Assembly (NCBI RefSeq): GCF_010093065.1
Contig: NZ_CP048113.1
Location: 1,612,001-1,676,000, forward strand
Reading direction: 5' to 3'
DNA from: Chitinophaga agri
Lineage (GTDB): Bacteria > Bacteroidota > Bacteroidia > Chitinophagales > Chitinophagaceae
Length of the DNA stretch: 64,000 nt
The first letter of the stretch is position 1. Each line of letters begins with the position of its first letter. The notes beneath the pieces are model-generated. The model did no database searches and was not told the origin of the DNA. It saw nothing but the letters and a program-made list of their open reading frames with translations. This document shows, one piece after another, positions 8,801 through 17,823 of the stretch. Position numbers and translations under genes: made by a program.

Positions 8801-10741
8801 CCAGTTCCAGGTCCAGCTGTTAATCGTTCCTGTTGACTGCTCATCAAAAGTCATCACAGTACGGTTATTACAATCGACAGGCTGCATGGAAAATCGCGGA
8901 AAAGGATTGACGGCTGTGATGTAGGCCGGTTTAGTGATGGTCGTATTACATCCATAGTTAGAGACCGTCAATGTTACATCATAAGTACCTGGTGCCCGGT
9001 AGCTATGTACATCATTTTGCAGATAACCAGGACCGGAGTTATCACCAAAGTCCCATGCCCACTCATTCCCTACATCGGTCGTAGCATTGAAATGTACCCA
9101 GTTGTTACCACAGATCTGCGGCGCCTCCGGAGAAGAGAAGTCAGGCTTTGGTTTTCTGTAGATCCTGATCGCGTAATAAGAAGAGAGGTTCACTGATCCC
9201 TTACAACCATTCGCAGTTGTATAGGTCAGCGTTACCGGATAAGTGCCTTCATGATCATACGTATGTGAGGGTGTAGCTTCCGTCGATACCGGACTGCCAT
9301 CACCAAAATTCCATTCAAAGCCGACGATGGAATCATTGGTACTGATATAGCTGCTGAATGCAGTAGACATGCCCTCGCATCCCTGTGCCACGCTGGTGTA
9401 GACGTAGACTTCCGGTTTTACTACATTGACATAGCGGTCAGTCACACTGGAACACCCTGCTGCATTGATCGCAGTGAGCCGTATATTGTAATACCCCAGA
9501 CTATTATACACAACAGAAGGATGTTGCAGGGCAGACGACTGACCATTGCCAAAGTCCCATGTCCAGCTGGTAGCACCCTGCGATTTATCCGTCAGCTTAA
9601 TAGTAGCAGGCACATCACAGATTGCCTGCTGGTCGGTGGTAAAATCAGCTACAGGTGAAGCTTTCACCACATAGTCCTTCGTTACAGTCTCCTGGCACTG
9701 CCCATAGTTAGCCGTCATGGTCACTTTCACAGTGCCTGCTCCTGCCGGCTGATAGGAAGCCGTGACGTCAGATCCGTAGATGTATCCCTTGTCTGTGCTC
9801 CAGGTGATACTACCTGCCAGCGGACTATTCATCGCATTGAAGATAGCCGTACTATTATCACAGCTGCTGGCGGGCACCTGAAAGTCTGATGTGAAGTTGG
9901 CTACATTGATCTCTTCCGATGTCTTAGTGGCCGTACAGCCTTTATCACTCGTTACTGTCAGCTTCACCTTATATACGCCTTTCGTAGCGTATGTATGCGT
10001 ACCCGGATCAGCACCAGCGGCGTTACTGCCATCTCCGAAATCCCAGGCACAGGTGAGGTTACCCGGACCCGCAGCAGCATTGGTCACGGTGAGCACACCG
10101 GGCGCTGTACAAAGGAACTTGTCGGATATACTAAAATCAGCCGTGAGTGCAGCTGATACGTCGACTACATTACTGATCTGTTTTGATGCCGTACATCCGT
10201 TACTATTAGTAACGGTAAGTGTCACGGTGGGTGATAATGCATTATTATAAGTATGCACAGGACTATTACCGGATGCAGTCGTACCATCTCCGAAGTCCCA
10301 GCTCCAGGTACTGATCGTACCATTCACGGGATTGGATCTGTCTGTAAAGGTGACGTCAAAAGGGACACAGCCTTTTGCAGGACCGGCCGTAAAGTCAGGT
10401 ACAGGTTTCTCCCATACGGTAACGGTCTTTACAGCAGTACTGGTATTGCCGGCAGCATTCTTTACAGTGAGTGTTACGTTGTAGTTACCTGGTGTGGTGT
10501 AGGATGCACTGGGACTTTGTTCTGTTGAGGTGAATCCGTTACCCAGGTCCCATTGCCAGGATACAGGGGTACCAGTAGAGTTATCGATAAATTTAGTGAT
10601 CAGATTCTCGCAGTCGCTCGTCTTCGTTGGCGTAAAATCAGCTGTCAACTGCCCATGTGCAGCAACACACAGGAACAGCAACATCCAAAGTACAGCACAG
10701 CTGGTGGCAACACGACGTGTTACCTTGGCATTCAGGAACAT
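5864..10741 (-). CDS. Giant PKD-repeat protein with T9SS type-B sorting domain
   Basis: The 1625-residue product begins with a signal peptide ending near AAHGQ. Most of the chain is a string of PKD modules, recognisable by repeated WDFGDG/WDFGNG motifs followed about 10-20 residues later by H-x-Y and V-x-L-T-V-T-x-x-x-G-C. A linker without the signature separates some modules. The last 90 residues (VFLPTAFSPNRDGKNEWFYP, YDRWGSLVFERD, PVGTYVYAIETMCEDG) are the CHU_C type-B sorting domain of type IX secretion. Such proteins are exported and attached to the cell surface. PKD arrays usually act as stalks or polysaccharide/protein contact modules, and no catalytic domain is visible. It is probably an adhesin. 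Confidence 0.9.
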   Translation of the reverse strand: MFLNAKVTRRVATSCAVLWMLLFLCVAAHGQLTADFTPTKTSDCENLITKFIDNSTGTPVSWQWDLGNGFTSTEQSPSASYTTPGNYNVTLTVKNAAGNTSTAVKTVTVWEKPVPDFTAGPAKGCVPFDVTFTDRSNPVNGTISTWSWDFGDGTTASGNSPVHTYNNALSPTVTLTVTNSNGCTASKQISNVVDVSAALTADFSISDKFLCTAPGVLTVTNAAAGPGNLTCAWDFGDGSNAAGADPGTHTYATKGVYKVKLTVTSDKGCTATKTSEEINVANFTSDFQVPASSCDNSTAIFNAMNSPLAGSITWSTDKGYIYGSDVTASYQPAGAGTVKVTMTANYGQCQETVTKDYVVKASPVADFTTDQQAICDVPATIKLTDKSQGATSWTWDFGNGQSSALQHPSVVYNSLGYYNIRLTAINAAGCSSVTDRYVNVVKPEVYVYTSVAQGCEGMSTAFSSYISTNDSIVGFEWNFGDGSPVSTEATPSHTYDHEGTYPVTLTYTTANGCKGSVNLSSYYAIRIYRKPKPDFSSPEAPQICGNNWVHFNATTDVGNEWAWDFGDNSGPGYLQNDVHSYRAPGTYDVTLTVSNYGCNTTITKPAYITAVNPFPRFSMQPVDCNNRTVMTFDEQSTGTINSWTWNWGDGKENSYTTKTSPVTHQFDKTGMYMVRLTVTDGTCTSTDSLNIHVYAPSPITITSDKTTMCTNETMVAGVTAMDRSIYSYSYAWYASDGTPADWYNYNFEQASFTNMQPGKDTVRFIAYNLQGCPDTSNRVIVDVHGPAAAFLAPDLQECRGTALTFTDQTDISKGKPVRSWSWDFGDGSPAKLFTAPPFTYTYDRSGYFYPKLTVTDQDGCTSTAAGPSVQVNGPNADFMPSAAWIPPGGDVSFYNYTTVTGGTATYTWDFGDQTSSTEYSPNKHYPDKGLYTVKLMVKDNNGCTDTARQQIKVSSVIAAFTFTTEFVNNSGCPPVIARFTNTSVNYTNTYWDFGDGSFSTISDPSHTYTHAGKYTVKLKVQGGAGTEDEYEQEVEVKGPYATIATSANGGCLTREIAFTVDATAAVNFAWDFTDGIVMETTDAVIRHTFKEPGIYHPRLILSDQAGCKGTAFLEKPIVIDKLDVQLNAAPALICDKGWVSFTPVFNSYSIDGLKETATYKWTYETGVPAEQDTTAEPRFYLDKIQPYTFTLTTTTAYGCVQTVSKTIHAYSRPELTITGPAQACQDAPVTLGGTVTKENDITWKWDFGNGNTGTVPLPADQSYTTVGPAEVTLIGMSNEGCSDTARHSISILPKPVVNAVAGADFICKGNTTTLSAGGGVSYEWLPARYLSDAHIAAPVASPRSSTTYQVTVTDANGCKETDDVSIRVVEPFTIQATPDTVLCLGQVLPLWVTGADHYVWKGEGLDNATSPYPKATINAVGNYTYQVTAYDADGCFTKDTSLAVRVHALPTVHAGADRIVMAGTPVRLGGESSPDVVKWEWTPAEYLDCATCATPEAIPNLSTTYMVTAENRYGCSATDEVFVKVTCDKGAVFLPTAFSPNRDGKNEWFYPKGRGVKEVVSMRMYDRWGSLVFERDHFQINSATAGWDGTWKGQIAPVGTYVYAIETMCEDGTTFLFRGVVTVVR

Positions 10742-11071
10742 AACTCTAGTTAGGCAATAGAAATAAGCAAAAGTACTAACTCACGTTGCTAATTGAGCCT
10801 CGTGTTTTGTTAACGCTTTGTGAACGCGGAAAGCCCTGCTGATGCGGCTTTTGGGGCATACTACTATTTAAAGGGTATATAAGATCACCCGTTTACCTAA
10901 GCTGTCGTTGGCCTCAGCAGCCTGTCTACACTACTGATACGAGTATATATACTACTCAATAAACACGATAACACTTCATTCAATGTGAAAAATTATTAAT
11001 ATTTGTACTGACATAATATTGTAGCGATCCTGTATCCCATTCTCAATAACAATTAAAAGTTCAATATACCT
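10742..11071. other. Intergenic region between divergent genes
   Basis: This stretch of about 330 bp is AT-rich and holds the promoters of the giant PKD gene and the small membrane protein. I see no RNA gene, repeat or conserved operator in it. Confidence 0.5.
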
Positions 11072-11578
11072 ATGAATGTGAAAAACACACTTATTAAAAT
11101 AGCCATCTGTATCGTACTGACATGGGCTGGCTGGCAGCTGACAGACAAGGGAATGTCAGGCGCATCAAAGGAAGAAAGATTAAAATACGAGCAACTGTGT
11201 AAACGCTCAGTGAAGACAATAGGTAAGATAGATGAGCAGTATGAGCAGACCAACATCAAACTCATAAAAGGCTCCAAAGGCGCTGACATTTATACCTTCA
11301 ACTACGTATATACGGTAGATAATACGGACTATAAAGGCCATTTTACAATTAATCACCTGCCCGCAAAATGGGAAACCGATGTTTGGTATGATCCCACAAA
11401 CCCTTCCCTGCATGCAGAAAGTGAACCCTGTGAACGCATGGAATGGTATAAAAAACGTGATTATCCCTCCTGGTGGGCATGGATTGGCATACCGTTACTG
11501 CTGATAGGCGCAGGTACTTTATACAGTACGTTGAAAAGCCTGCTGAAGTCTTTACTGGCTCCTAAGCCCAGACAATAG
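11072..11578 (+). CDS. Small two-TM membrane protein, DUF3592-like
   Basis: The 168-residue protein has a hydrophobic segment near the N-terminus (IKIAICIVLTWAGWQL) and one near the C-terminus (WWAWIGIPLLLIGAGTLY). Between them is an extracytoplasmic beta-rich domain that includes YTFNYVYTVDNTDYKGHF and WYDPTNPSLHAES. This layout, a soluble domain with a V-W-Y-D-P-x-N-P-like motif between two membrane helices, resembles the DUF3592 family of unknown function. No partner genes are adjacent. Family placement is by pattern only. Confidence 0.6.
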   Translation: MNVKNTLIKIAICIVLTWAGWQLTDKGMSGASKEERLKYEQLCKRSVKTIGKIDEQYEQTNIKLIKGSKGADIYTFNYVYTVDNTDYKGHFTINHLPAKWETDVWYDPTNPSLHAESEPCERMEWYKKRDYPSWWAWIGIPLLLIGAGTLYSTLKSLLKSLLAPKPRQ

Positions 11579-11635
11579 ACAAGCAGCTGCTGGCTATATA
11601 CTGGTCAGCTGATATCGGTATAACTACTATGATGT

Positions 11636-11663
11636 ACAACCGGAGTGACACCACTCCGGTTGT
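11636..11663 (+). terminator. Terminator downstream of the DUF3592-like gene
   Basis: A 12-bp stem (acaaccggagtg / cactccggttgt) with a four-base loop is followed by a T-containing stretch. The rest of the gap 11579-11878 shows nothing else. Confidence 0.7.
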
Positions 11664-11878
11664 GTCGTTTACCAGCGGCTCGTTTCAGTTGCTGTCGGGC
11701 CTCGGTGTTACTGCGGATATCGCTATCTGCTGTATGGAAACGGCATCTTCCCGACCACAGGAACAAACAGAAAATTAAAAGAACGTTGTGTATATTAGCG
11801 ACTGCGGTCTGTTATACATAAAAGATACCTTGTACTATGTAAACCCATCACCCGCATCAGTTTTATAAATACCAACGA

Positions 11879-13033
11879 ATGAAAAAACTCATTAACACCT
11901 TAGCTGGTCTGTCTTTACTGCTCACTGCACTGCAGACTAGTACATCCTGTGCACAGACTACCGCAACGGCCCCGGCCAATACTTATCAGAACCCGCTGCA
12001 GGTCGCTTTCGGAGATCCGTATGTGCTGCATGTCAAAGGTGATAAATACTACATGTATGGTACCGGTGGTACCGCCAGCAAAGGTTATGGCGCTTATTCC
12101 TCTGCTGATCTGGTGCACTGGAAAAACGAAGGGCAGGTCTATTTTGCCAGTAATACCAACGGATGGAGTGATTCTACTGCAGCGTGGGACGGCGCCTACT
12201 GGGCACCTGAAGTCTATGAAAGGAACGGGAAGTTTTACATGTTCTATAGTGCGCAATGGAAGGAGAATCCTGCTAAGGATGAAGAGAACTTCCGCATTGG
12301 CGTTGCCGTAGCTGACAAGCCCACCGGCCCGTTCATTGATCTGTATAAACGCCCGGTATTCGATCCGGGGTATCCGGTTATTGACGCCAATGTCCTTTTC
12401 GATGATAATGGTAAAGCCTACCTGTATTACTCCCGTTGTTGCTATAAACATCCGGTACAGAGCGAAGTGGCGGAATGGGCAAAGAAGCAGGGCTGGTTCC
12501 AGGAAGTAGAAGAAAGCTGGGTGTATGGTGTGGAGTTAAAACCTGATTTCAGCGGTGTGATAGGTGAACCTGTATTGCTACTGCGTCCGCCAGTTAAAAT
12601 GAGTGATAAACAGGCTGCCTGGGAAAGCCGCTCTGTTACCTCCCGAGAAGTGAACCGCAGATGGACAGAAGGTTCCGTGGCATTTAAGAAGGACAATACC
12701 TATTACATGATGTATTCTGCCAACTATTTCGGCGGAAAAAACTACGCCGTTGGGTATGCTACTGCAAAGAGCCCGTTAGGCCCCTTCAAAAAGGCCGCTA
12801 ATAATCCGGTATTGCAGAAGAACGTAGAGAAAGGTGGTGTCGTAACTGGCACGGGACACAATAGTATCACCTATTCTCCGGACGGGAAAGAAATGTTCTG
12901 TGTATATCACGGAAGGACGTCCTCCACAGGAGACCAGCGTGTGGTGTTCATTGACAGAATGAAGATCACCGACAAAGGCACGTTGGTGGTGCAAGGTCCG
13001 ACGACAACGCCGCAGCCGTTACCGGCAAGATAA
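11879..13033 (+). CDS. Glycoside hydrolase family 43 protein
   Basis: The 384-residue secreted enzyme has an N-terminal signal peptide (cleavage near SCAQ, residue 25) and a five-bladed propeller. Catalytic candidates sit in the usual GH43 positions. Asp46 in AFGDPYVL is the general base, Asp169 in PVIDANVLF is the pKa modulator, and Glu264 in RRWTEGSVAF is the proton donor. GH43 enzymes are inverting arabinofuranosidases, xylosidases or arabinanases acting on plant hemicellulose. The specific substrate cannot be read from sequence. It is a single gene without neighbouring SusC/SusD, so it is not part of a visible polysaccharide utilisation locus. Confidence 0.9.
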   Translation: MKKLINTLAGLSLLLTALQTSTSCAQTTATAPANTYQNPLQVAFGDPYVLHVKGDKYYMYGTGGTASKGYGAYSSADLVHWKNEGQVYFASNTNGWSDSTAAWDGAYWAPEVYERNGKFYMFYSAQWKENPAKDEENFRIGVAVADKPTGPFIDLYKRPVFDPGYPVIDANVLFDDNGKAYLYYSRCCYKHPVQSEVAEWAKKQGWFQEVEESWVYGVELKPDFSGVIGEPVLLLRPPVKMSDKQAAWESRSVTSREVNRRWTEGSVAFKKDNTYYMMYSANYFGGKNYAVGYATAKSPLGPFKKAANNPVLQKNVEKGGVVTGTGHNSITYSPDGKEMFCVYHGRTSSTGDQRVVFIDRMKITDKGTLVVQGPTTTPQPLPAR

Positions 13034-13116
13034 CAATCAGGAACTGGCAATACTGAACCATGCAAGCTCAGTCCGGTTCGCTCCACTTTTAATTCTCTTT
13101 AATAAGTACAATACCT

Positions 13117-13150
13117 GAAGACCTGATGCTTTAACAAGCATCAGGTCTTC
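13117..13150 (+). terminator. Terminator downstream of the GH43 gene
   Basis: A perfect 15-bp stem (gaagacctgatgctt and its complement) with a four-base loop is followed by an AT-rich tract. Confidence 0.75.
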
Positions 13151-13302
13151 ATATTTTCCCGTCACTTCAACGTCGTTTATATATCACTTCAATATCCTAT
13201 TGATATATACATGATAACTAAATACCGTATTAATACTCATTTACATTGACTACCTGATGAATTTCAAGTACCTTCGTTATCATAACCTCAAAATTGACTA
13301 TT

Positions 13303-13842
13303 ATGGCAATTGTTAAAGACAATATCCTCCTGCAGCTTGTGCGGGGCAGCATCGGCAGACAAATCACCATCTACGAAAGGAATGGGCAGATCATTATGGC
13401 GAAGAAACGCCGCCCGTCCAATAAAAAACCAACACAAAAACAACTGGAAGCCAGGCACAAAATGCGCATAGCAGCGGATCTGGCCAGGGATATGATGAAT
13501 GATCCCGAGATCAAGGCCTATTACGCCTCACTGGCTGGACCAGGCCAGAATGCCTATAATATGGCGGTAAAAGACGCGTATCGCTCTCCCGAAGTACAGC
13601 AGATCCGGTTAGAAGATACAGACGTGATAGTAACTGCAAAGGACGAATTCCGCGTAGCGGCAGTGACGGTACAGGTGATCGATGCGGATGGAGTAATCAA
13701 AGAGAAAGGCCCGGCAGTTTTAGGCCGTAATGGTGTAGACTGGTACTATAAAGCCGCCGCCCTGCCTGTTGGTGGCCGCATCATTGCGCTGGCAACTGAT
13801 CTGCCAGGGAAGGAAACCCTGAAGGAATTACTATTGACCTGA
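13303..13842 (+). CDS. Hypothetical protein
   Basis: The 179-residue soluble protein has no family I recognise. The ATG at 13303 is preferred over an in-frame TTG at 13294. The N-terminal 30 residues (LLQLVRGSIGRQITIYERNG) are followed by a basic segment (AKKRRPSNKKPTQKQLEARHK), a helical part, and a beta-rich C-terminal half (VTVQVIDADGVIKEKGPAVL). The early ITIYERNGQIIMAK looks like phage-related or structural hypothetical proteins of Bacteroidota. No signal peptide or membrane segment is present and it is monocistronic. Confidence 0.65.
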   Translation: MAIVKDNILLQLVRGSIGRQITIYERNGQIIMAKKRRPSNKKPTQKQLEARHKMRIAADLARDMMNDPEIKAYYASLAGPGQNAYNMAVKDAYRSPEVQQIRLEDTDVIVTAKDEFRVAAVTVQVIDADGVIKEKGPAVLGRNGVDWYYKAAALPVGGRIIALATDLPGKETLKELLLT

Positions 13843-13973
13843 GATAATACGACGATTCAGACCACTCCCCGGACCTATACATCCTCCCACACATCAGGGA
13901 GCAGCTGCACATGTCCGGAGAGGCCGAACCTTCCTGTATTTATATGATTGAAAACATGCGTCCGGTGTAACTG

Positions 13974-14492
13974 CTACACGTCGGAGCGGGACAGTACTTT
14001 TTCATAAGCTCTCCTGGGGGCGCCTTTCAGATATACTTCCCCGCAATAGGTATAGCCACACCTGTCAAATATCTTCATCATGGCAATATTATCGAAATTC
14101 GTATCTACCTTGACACTGTATACCTGGTTACGAACGCTGTAGTCTTCGATGAATGCCATCATCCTGCCGGACAAGCCTTTTCCGAGATGATGCTGTGACA
14201 CCGCGATCCTGTGTACAACAACAAAATCTTCATTCGTCAGCCATTTGCCCTCAATATTCGCATATGCAGGTTCATCATTGATCAATACTGCCGCATACCC
14301 CACAATAACACCGTCATCAGTCAGCACAAAACCAACGCCTGCCTCAATGTCTTCGCGGACAACATCCGGATTAGGGTAACCATTCTGCCATTGCTGACTG
14401 CCATCTTCCCGTCTGCGTATAATAGCCTGTTGCAGGATTTCCCAAACCTGGTCCTGTTCTGTCATGAGTGCTTGTCTAAACGCGTATCCCAT
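13974..14492 (-). CDS. GNAT family N-acetyltransferase
   Basis: The 172-residue acetyltransferase shows the GNAT acetyl-CoA motif A as HRIAVSQHHLGKGLSGRMM, where Q/R-x-x-G-x-G/A is HHLGKGLSG. Motif B follows with IMKIFDRCGYTYCGEVYLKGAPRRAYEK. Its start codon overlaps the 3' end of the MFS transporter gene by 17 bp, so the two are probably co-transcribed and translationally coupled. The pair suggests detoxification plus export of a small amine or antibiotic-like compound, which is inference. Confidence 0.85.
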   Translation of the reverse strand: MGYAFRQALMTEQDQVWEILQQAIIRRREDGSQQWQNGYPNPDVVREDIEAGVGFVLTDDGVIVGYAAVLINDEPAYANIEGKWLTNEDFVVVHRIAVSQHHLGKGLSGRMMAFIEDYSVRNQVYSVKVDTNFDNIAMMKIFDRCGYTYCGEVYLKGAPRRAYEKVLSRSDV

Positions 14493-15684
14493 TTTTATTA
14501 GTCTGTTTAATGATAATACAACACAATATTATATTGATAAAGGCTAACGCGCAAAAAACATACAGGAACACCTGTACGCTGTATTGCTGAATTAACCAGC
14601 CCGTGATAAATGGCGTCAATGCCTGCGCTATCAGGGGCAAACGTCCCAGCCTGGCAATGATGAGCGCATAGTTATCCCGTCCAAAGATCTCCAGCGGTAA
14701 AGTCCCGCGCAGAATAGACCGCATCCCATTACCCATGCCGAGTATGATCACACCACATACCGCCACCTGTGGTATTGTTGACAACAACAGCATACCCGCC
14801 AGTATCGCCATCGCTGCCACTACTGCTGTATGCAGCGATGACCTGGAGGGTAACAGCAGATCCAGTATCCTGACACCCGCCTGACTGGGCCCCAGAAAGG
14901 CGGCTGTCCTTATCACAGCCGTCATCGCCATTTTTTTATCCGCCAGAATATCTATAAGATGAATGATAATGCCGGTAGCCGCCACTGCGCCGATGGTAAA
15001 ACTGATCAGCAGTAAATAAAAGAGACTGCCATCAGGAGCCGTTTGCTGAGGCACATTTTGCTGCAGGGAGACCACTGGTTGCTCCCGGCGTTCTGCTGGC
15101 TGATGAAATACAGATCTATAAAGCGGCAGTATTGTCAGCAGCAGCATACCCGCGTAGATAAAACAGACAGTACGCCAGTGAAAGTGCTCCAGTAACAACG
15201 ATAGAAGGTACCAGGAGATGGAGGGTGCGAGTGACGCGATCAGTGTCACCTGGACGATGACCTTGCCTGTACCGGTTCCGTACTTCCTGCCCAGCGAAGC
15301 AAACAGTGCATCATATAGCCCCATCGCCATGGCAATGCCGATGATGGTCCAGGCCAGGAGGTAGACCACAAAATGCTGTGCAAGGCCCAGTAAGAGCAGT
15401 CCCGCCGCCATCACCACACCGGCATATTGTAAGACGTAGTTATGATCATATCTGTCTATGATACGTCCTATTGCAGGCAGTACCAGTCCGGAGATCAGCA
15501 GCGCCAGGGACAAGGCGCTGTACACCATCTGATGAGACCATCCCGTATCCTGCATGACGGGTGCCGAGAGCACGGACAGGAGAAAGTAAGACCCACCCCA
15601 TAAAAGGATCTGTGCGAGCCCCATGGCGGCAAGATCAGCATAGGACGACTTTACTATTTCCGCAGGTATAACTGTATGCTTCAT
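14476..15684 (-). CDS. MFS transporter
   Basis: This 402-residue inner-membrane protein has about 12 hydrophobic segments. The loop after helix 2 (GLVLPAIGRIIDRYDHNYVL) matches the major-facilitator G-x-x-x-D/G-R-x-G-R-like motif. It resembles oxalate/formate or nitrate-type MFS permeases only loosely, so the substrate is unknown. It overlaps the GNAT gene and is divergent from a LysR regulator across an 84-bp gap, a classic arrangement in which the LysR protein controls the transporter. Confidence 0.85.
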   Translation of the reverse strand: MKHTVIPAEIVKSSYADLAAMGLAQILLWGGSYFLLSVLSAPVMQDTGWSHQMVYSALSLALLISGLVLPAIGRIIDRYDHNYVLQYAGVVMAAGLLLLGLAQHFVVYLLAWTIIGIAMAMGLYDALFASLGRKYGTGTGKVIVQVTLIASLAPSISWYLLSLLLEHFHWRTVCFIYAGMLLLTILPLYRSVFHQPAERREQPVVSLQQNVPQQTAPDGSLFYLLLISFTIGAVAATGIIIHLIDILADKKMAMTAVIRTAAFLGPSQAGVRILDLLLPSRSSLHTAVVAAMAILAGMLLLSTIPQVAVCGVIILGMGNGMRSILRGTLPLEIFGRDNYALIIARLGRLPLIAQALTPFITGWLIQQYSVQVFLYVFCALAFINIILCCIIIKQTNKNGIRV

Positions 15685-15768
15685 ATTTACTGCTGCAAAG
15701 TTTGGGGAATTCCCTACATTGGCAAAACGTTATTTTCCGATGCAGTCCATCGGTAAAACCGATTCTCT

Positions 15769-16641
15769 ATGGAGCTGAGACAACTGAGATATTTCCTGAA
15801 AGCGGCTGAACTGCTGAACTTTACGGAGGCGGCCCGTCATCTGCATATTAGTCAGAGTACATTATCAGAACAGGTGAAGCAACTGGAGGAAGAATTAGGC
15901 ATGCCGCTGTTCAACCGGATAGGCAACAGGATCGTGCTGACTGAAGCGGGAATACTATTCTCCGATTACGCCTCTCAGAGTATCAAAAAAGCGAGCGATG
16001 GTATGATGCTGATCCAGGACCTGAACGATCTCAATACGGGAACGATCTTTATCGGCGTCAGTTACGGTTTGCGGAACATTTTCACACAGGCACTGATCCG
16101 GTTCACCAACCAGTATCCCAACATCAGCATACGGATCGTCTATGGCGTGTCGGACAGCCTGATAGACATGCTGGAGCGGTTTGAACTGGACCTTCTGCTT
16201 ATCTTTAAGGACTTCAGCTTACCGGCTCATTTTACATCGGAGGAACTTTTCAGTTCACCGATGACACTCATCACTTCCGCCAGATCCACCCTGTCCCGCA
16301 GAACGGCGGTTACATTACGGGAGATCGCGCAACTGCCACTGGTACTGGCCACACAGGGATATAATACGAAACATTTTGTCGGTAAGATGTTCAGCAGCAA
16401 GGGACTGGACCCTGAGTTCACCATCGAGGTCAATGACATTCCGACGATGCTGGACCTGGTGAAAACAGGCAAATACCATACGATACATATCCAGCCTGTT
16501 GTATCAGGAGCGGGCTTTGCGACGATACCTATCAAGGATAAGAATGTCATCCGGACAGCGACGATCATCTCTCTGAAGGATGCATATGAAAAGAGCGCAA
16601 TCAGGCAATTACGTATGCTGCTGAAAGAAGTGAAGGTCTGA
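15769..16641 (+). CDS. LysR family transcriptional regulator
   Basis: The 290-residue protein has an N-terminal winged helix-turn-helix. It reads MELRQLRYFLKAAELLNFTE, then HLHISQSTLSEQVKQLEEELG, the textbook LysR DNA-binding sequence. Residues about 90-290 form the periplasmic-binding-protein-like effector domain. It is divergently transcribed from the MFS/GNAT pair and most likely regulates it in response to a small molecule while autoregulating. The 84-bp shared gap must contain the operator. Confidence 0.92.
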   Translation: MELRQLRYFLKAAELLNFTEAARHLHISQSTLSEQVKQLEEELGMPLFNRIGNRIVLTEAGILFSDYASQSIKKASDGMMLIQDLNDLNTGTIFIGVSYGLRNIFTQALIRFTNQYPNISIRIVYGVSDSLIDMLERFELDLLLIFKDFSLPAHFTSEELFSSPMTLITSARSTLSRRTAVTLREIAQLPLVLATQGYNTKHFVGKMFSSKGLDPEFTIEVNDIPTMLDLVKTGKYHTIHIQPVVSGAGFATIPIKDKNVIRTATIISLKDAYEKSAIRQLRMLLKEVKV

Positions 16642-16671
16642 CATTTCCCCTCACCATCTGCAAAAGAAAAC

Positions 16672-16679
16672 TATCTTTG
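16672..16679 (+). promoter_or_regulatory. -7 element upstream of the DUF3347 gene
   Basis: TATCTTTG fits the Bacteroidota TAnnTTTG consensus and lies 43 bp before the start codon. Confidence 0.45.
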
Positions 16680-16722
16680 CGCCCGATTGAGCATTACTAC
16701 AAATTTCTAAACCGAACCGACT

Positions 16723-17223
16723 ATGAGGAAGTTACTGCTGCTGCTTGCGTTCGCGCCTTTTGCCACACTGTCCGCACAAAGCAAACGTGCTATTAAACAC
16801 AATCAGCCGTTGTCAGCGTCTTACCTGGCCATCAAAGATGCGCTGGTAGCGAATGATTCCATTGCGACAAAGAAAGCGGCGATCACCATGACCGAGGCAC
16901 TGCAAAAGTTCAGACCAGCGGGTATGCCGGCTGATTCGCAGAAAGTATTCAATGAGACCAAAGCCAGACTGCTGGCAGATGCGACCAGCATGGCGGGTAC
17001 ACAGAACGTGAACAAACAAAGAAAATATTTCAGCACTTTCTCCCAGCGCTTCTGGCAGCTGACGGGTATTATCCCGATGTCCAATGCGACCCTGTACTAT
17101 CAGCAATGTCCGATGACAGGTGTTACCTGGGTAAGTGATCAGGAAGAGATCAAAAATCCTTATTATCCTAAGAACATGCTGACCTGCGGTAAAGTGATCG
17201 CAGCACATCCAGCTGCGTTATAA
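16723..17223 (+). CDS. Secreted DUF3347-domain protein
   Basis: The 166-residue product has a signal peptide (MRKLLLLLAFAPFATLSAQ). A helical domain ends with the diagnostic DUF3347 signature Y-Y-x-x-C-P-M (YYQQCPMTGVTWVS), then KNPYYPKNMLTCGKV. DUF3347 proteins occur alone or at the ends of CusB-type efflux adaptors. The Cys/Met residues suggest periplasmic copper or silver binding, which is family inference. No efflux genes are adjacent. A strong terminator follows. Confidence 0.85.
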   Translation: MRKLLLLLAFAPFATLSAQSKRAIKHNQPLSASYLAIKDALVANDSIATKKAAITMTEALQKFRPAGMPADSQKVFNETKARLLADATSMAGTQNVNKQRKYFSTFSQRFWQLTGIIPMSNATLYYQQCPMTGVTWVSDQEEIKNPYYPKNMLTCGKVIAAHPAAL

Positions 17224-17260
17224 AAAGGCGGGTGAATGATCAGCAGGAAACGACTGTATG

Positions 17261-17294
17261 AAAACGCCGGAGGTAGGACACTCCGGCGTTTTTA
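17261..17294 (+). terminator. Terminator downstream of the DUF3347 gene
   Basis: The stem aaaacgccggag / ctccggcgtttt has an eight-base loop and a T run. A near-identical hairpin occurs at 52332-52365. Confidence 0.8.
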
Positions 17295-17574
17295 TTTGTT
17301 ACAGGGTCAAAGATGACAGATCAGCCATTATTTTGATGTAAAAGACTTTGCCGGATCAGCCAACCGCCGCCTTCAGGGTGCTGTAGCCCGCGCTGGTGGA
17401 CGCGATAACCCGGGTGATCAGTATGGTCAGCATAAAATACCGGCACCGGGGGCGATCCTGCAGGCAAAGGTCGTGAGCCGCCCACACCAGGCCATAACAA
17501 ACATAATCTTTCCCGGGGGTATACAATTTCAACCGGATTTTTCTTATCTTATCTTCTGCCAAAAACTTACCCCC

Positions 17575-17805
17575 ATGAATCCTTGCTATATTCTTACCTA
17601 TTCCCTTACCGGCGAATGCGCCGTGAATATAAACAACGTAGAACGGATCGCTCCTGAATCACAGGGTGAAATTCCTGCAGGCCGTTGCCGGCTTCATTTC
17701 AGGGATGGTTCTGAGCTACTGCTCGATGAATCCTGTGAGATCTACCGTGAGAAAGCAGCACTTTGTAGTCCAAGCAGGCCGAAGGACATCATCATTTACG
17801 GCTGA
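17575..17805 (+). CDS. Small hypothetical protein
   Basis: The 76-residue product starts at ATG 17575, which opens the sequence MNPCYILTYSLTGECAVNIN. A longer in-frame reading from 17473 is less likely because its extra residues look non-coding. No family is recognised. It has several cysteines and a short acidic beta-like pattern (LHFRDGSELLLDESCEIY), and no signal peptide. The reading frame is clean but the coding status is only moderately supported. Confidence 0.45.
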   Translation: MNPCYILTYSLTGECAVNINNVERIAPESQGEIPAGRCRLHFRDGSELLLDESCEIYREKAALCSPSRPKDIIIYG

Positions 17806-17823
17806 CCCGGCCAATGCTCCCTG

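Noticed and set aside
17356..17562. A 68-codon minus-strand frame upstream of the small 17575 gene
   Set aside because: No family pattern and no promoter; it overlaps the promoter region of a plus-strand frame.
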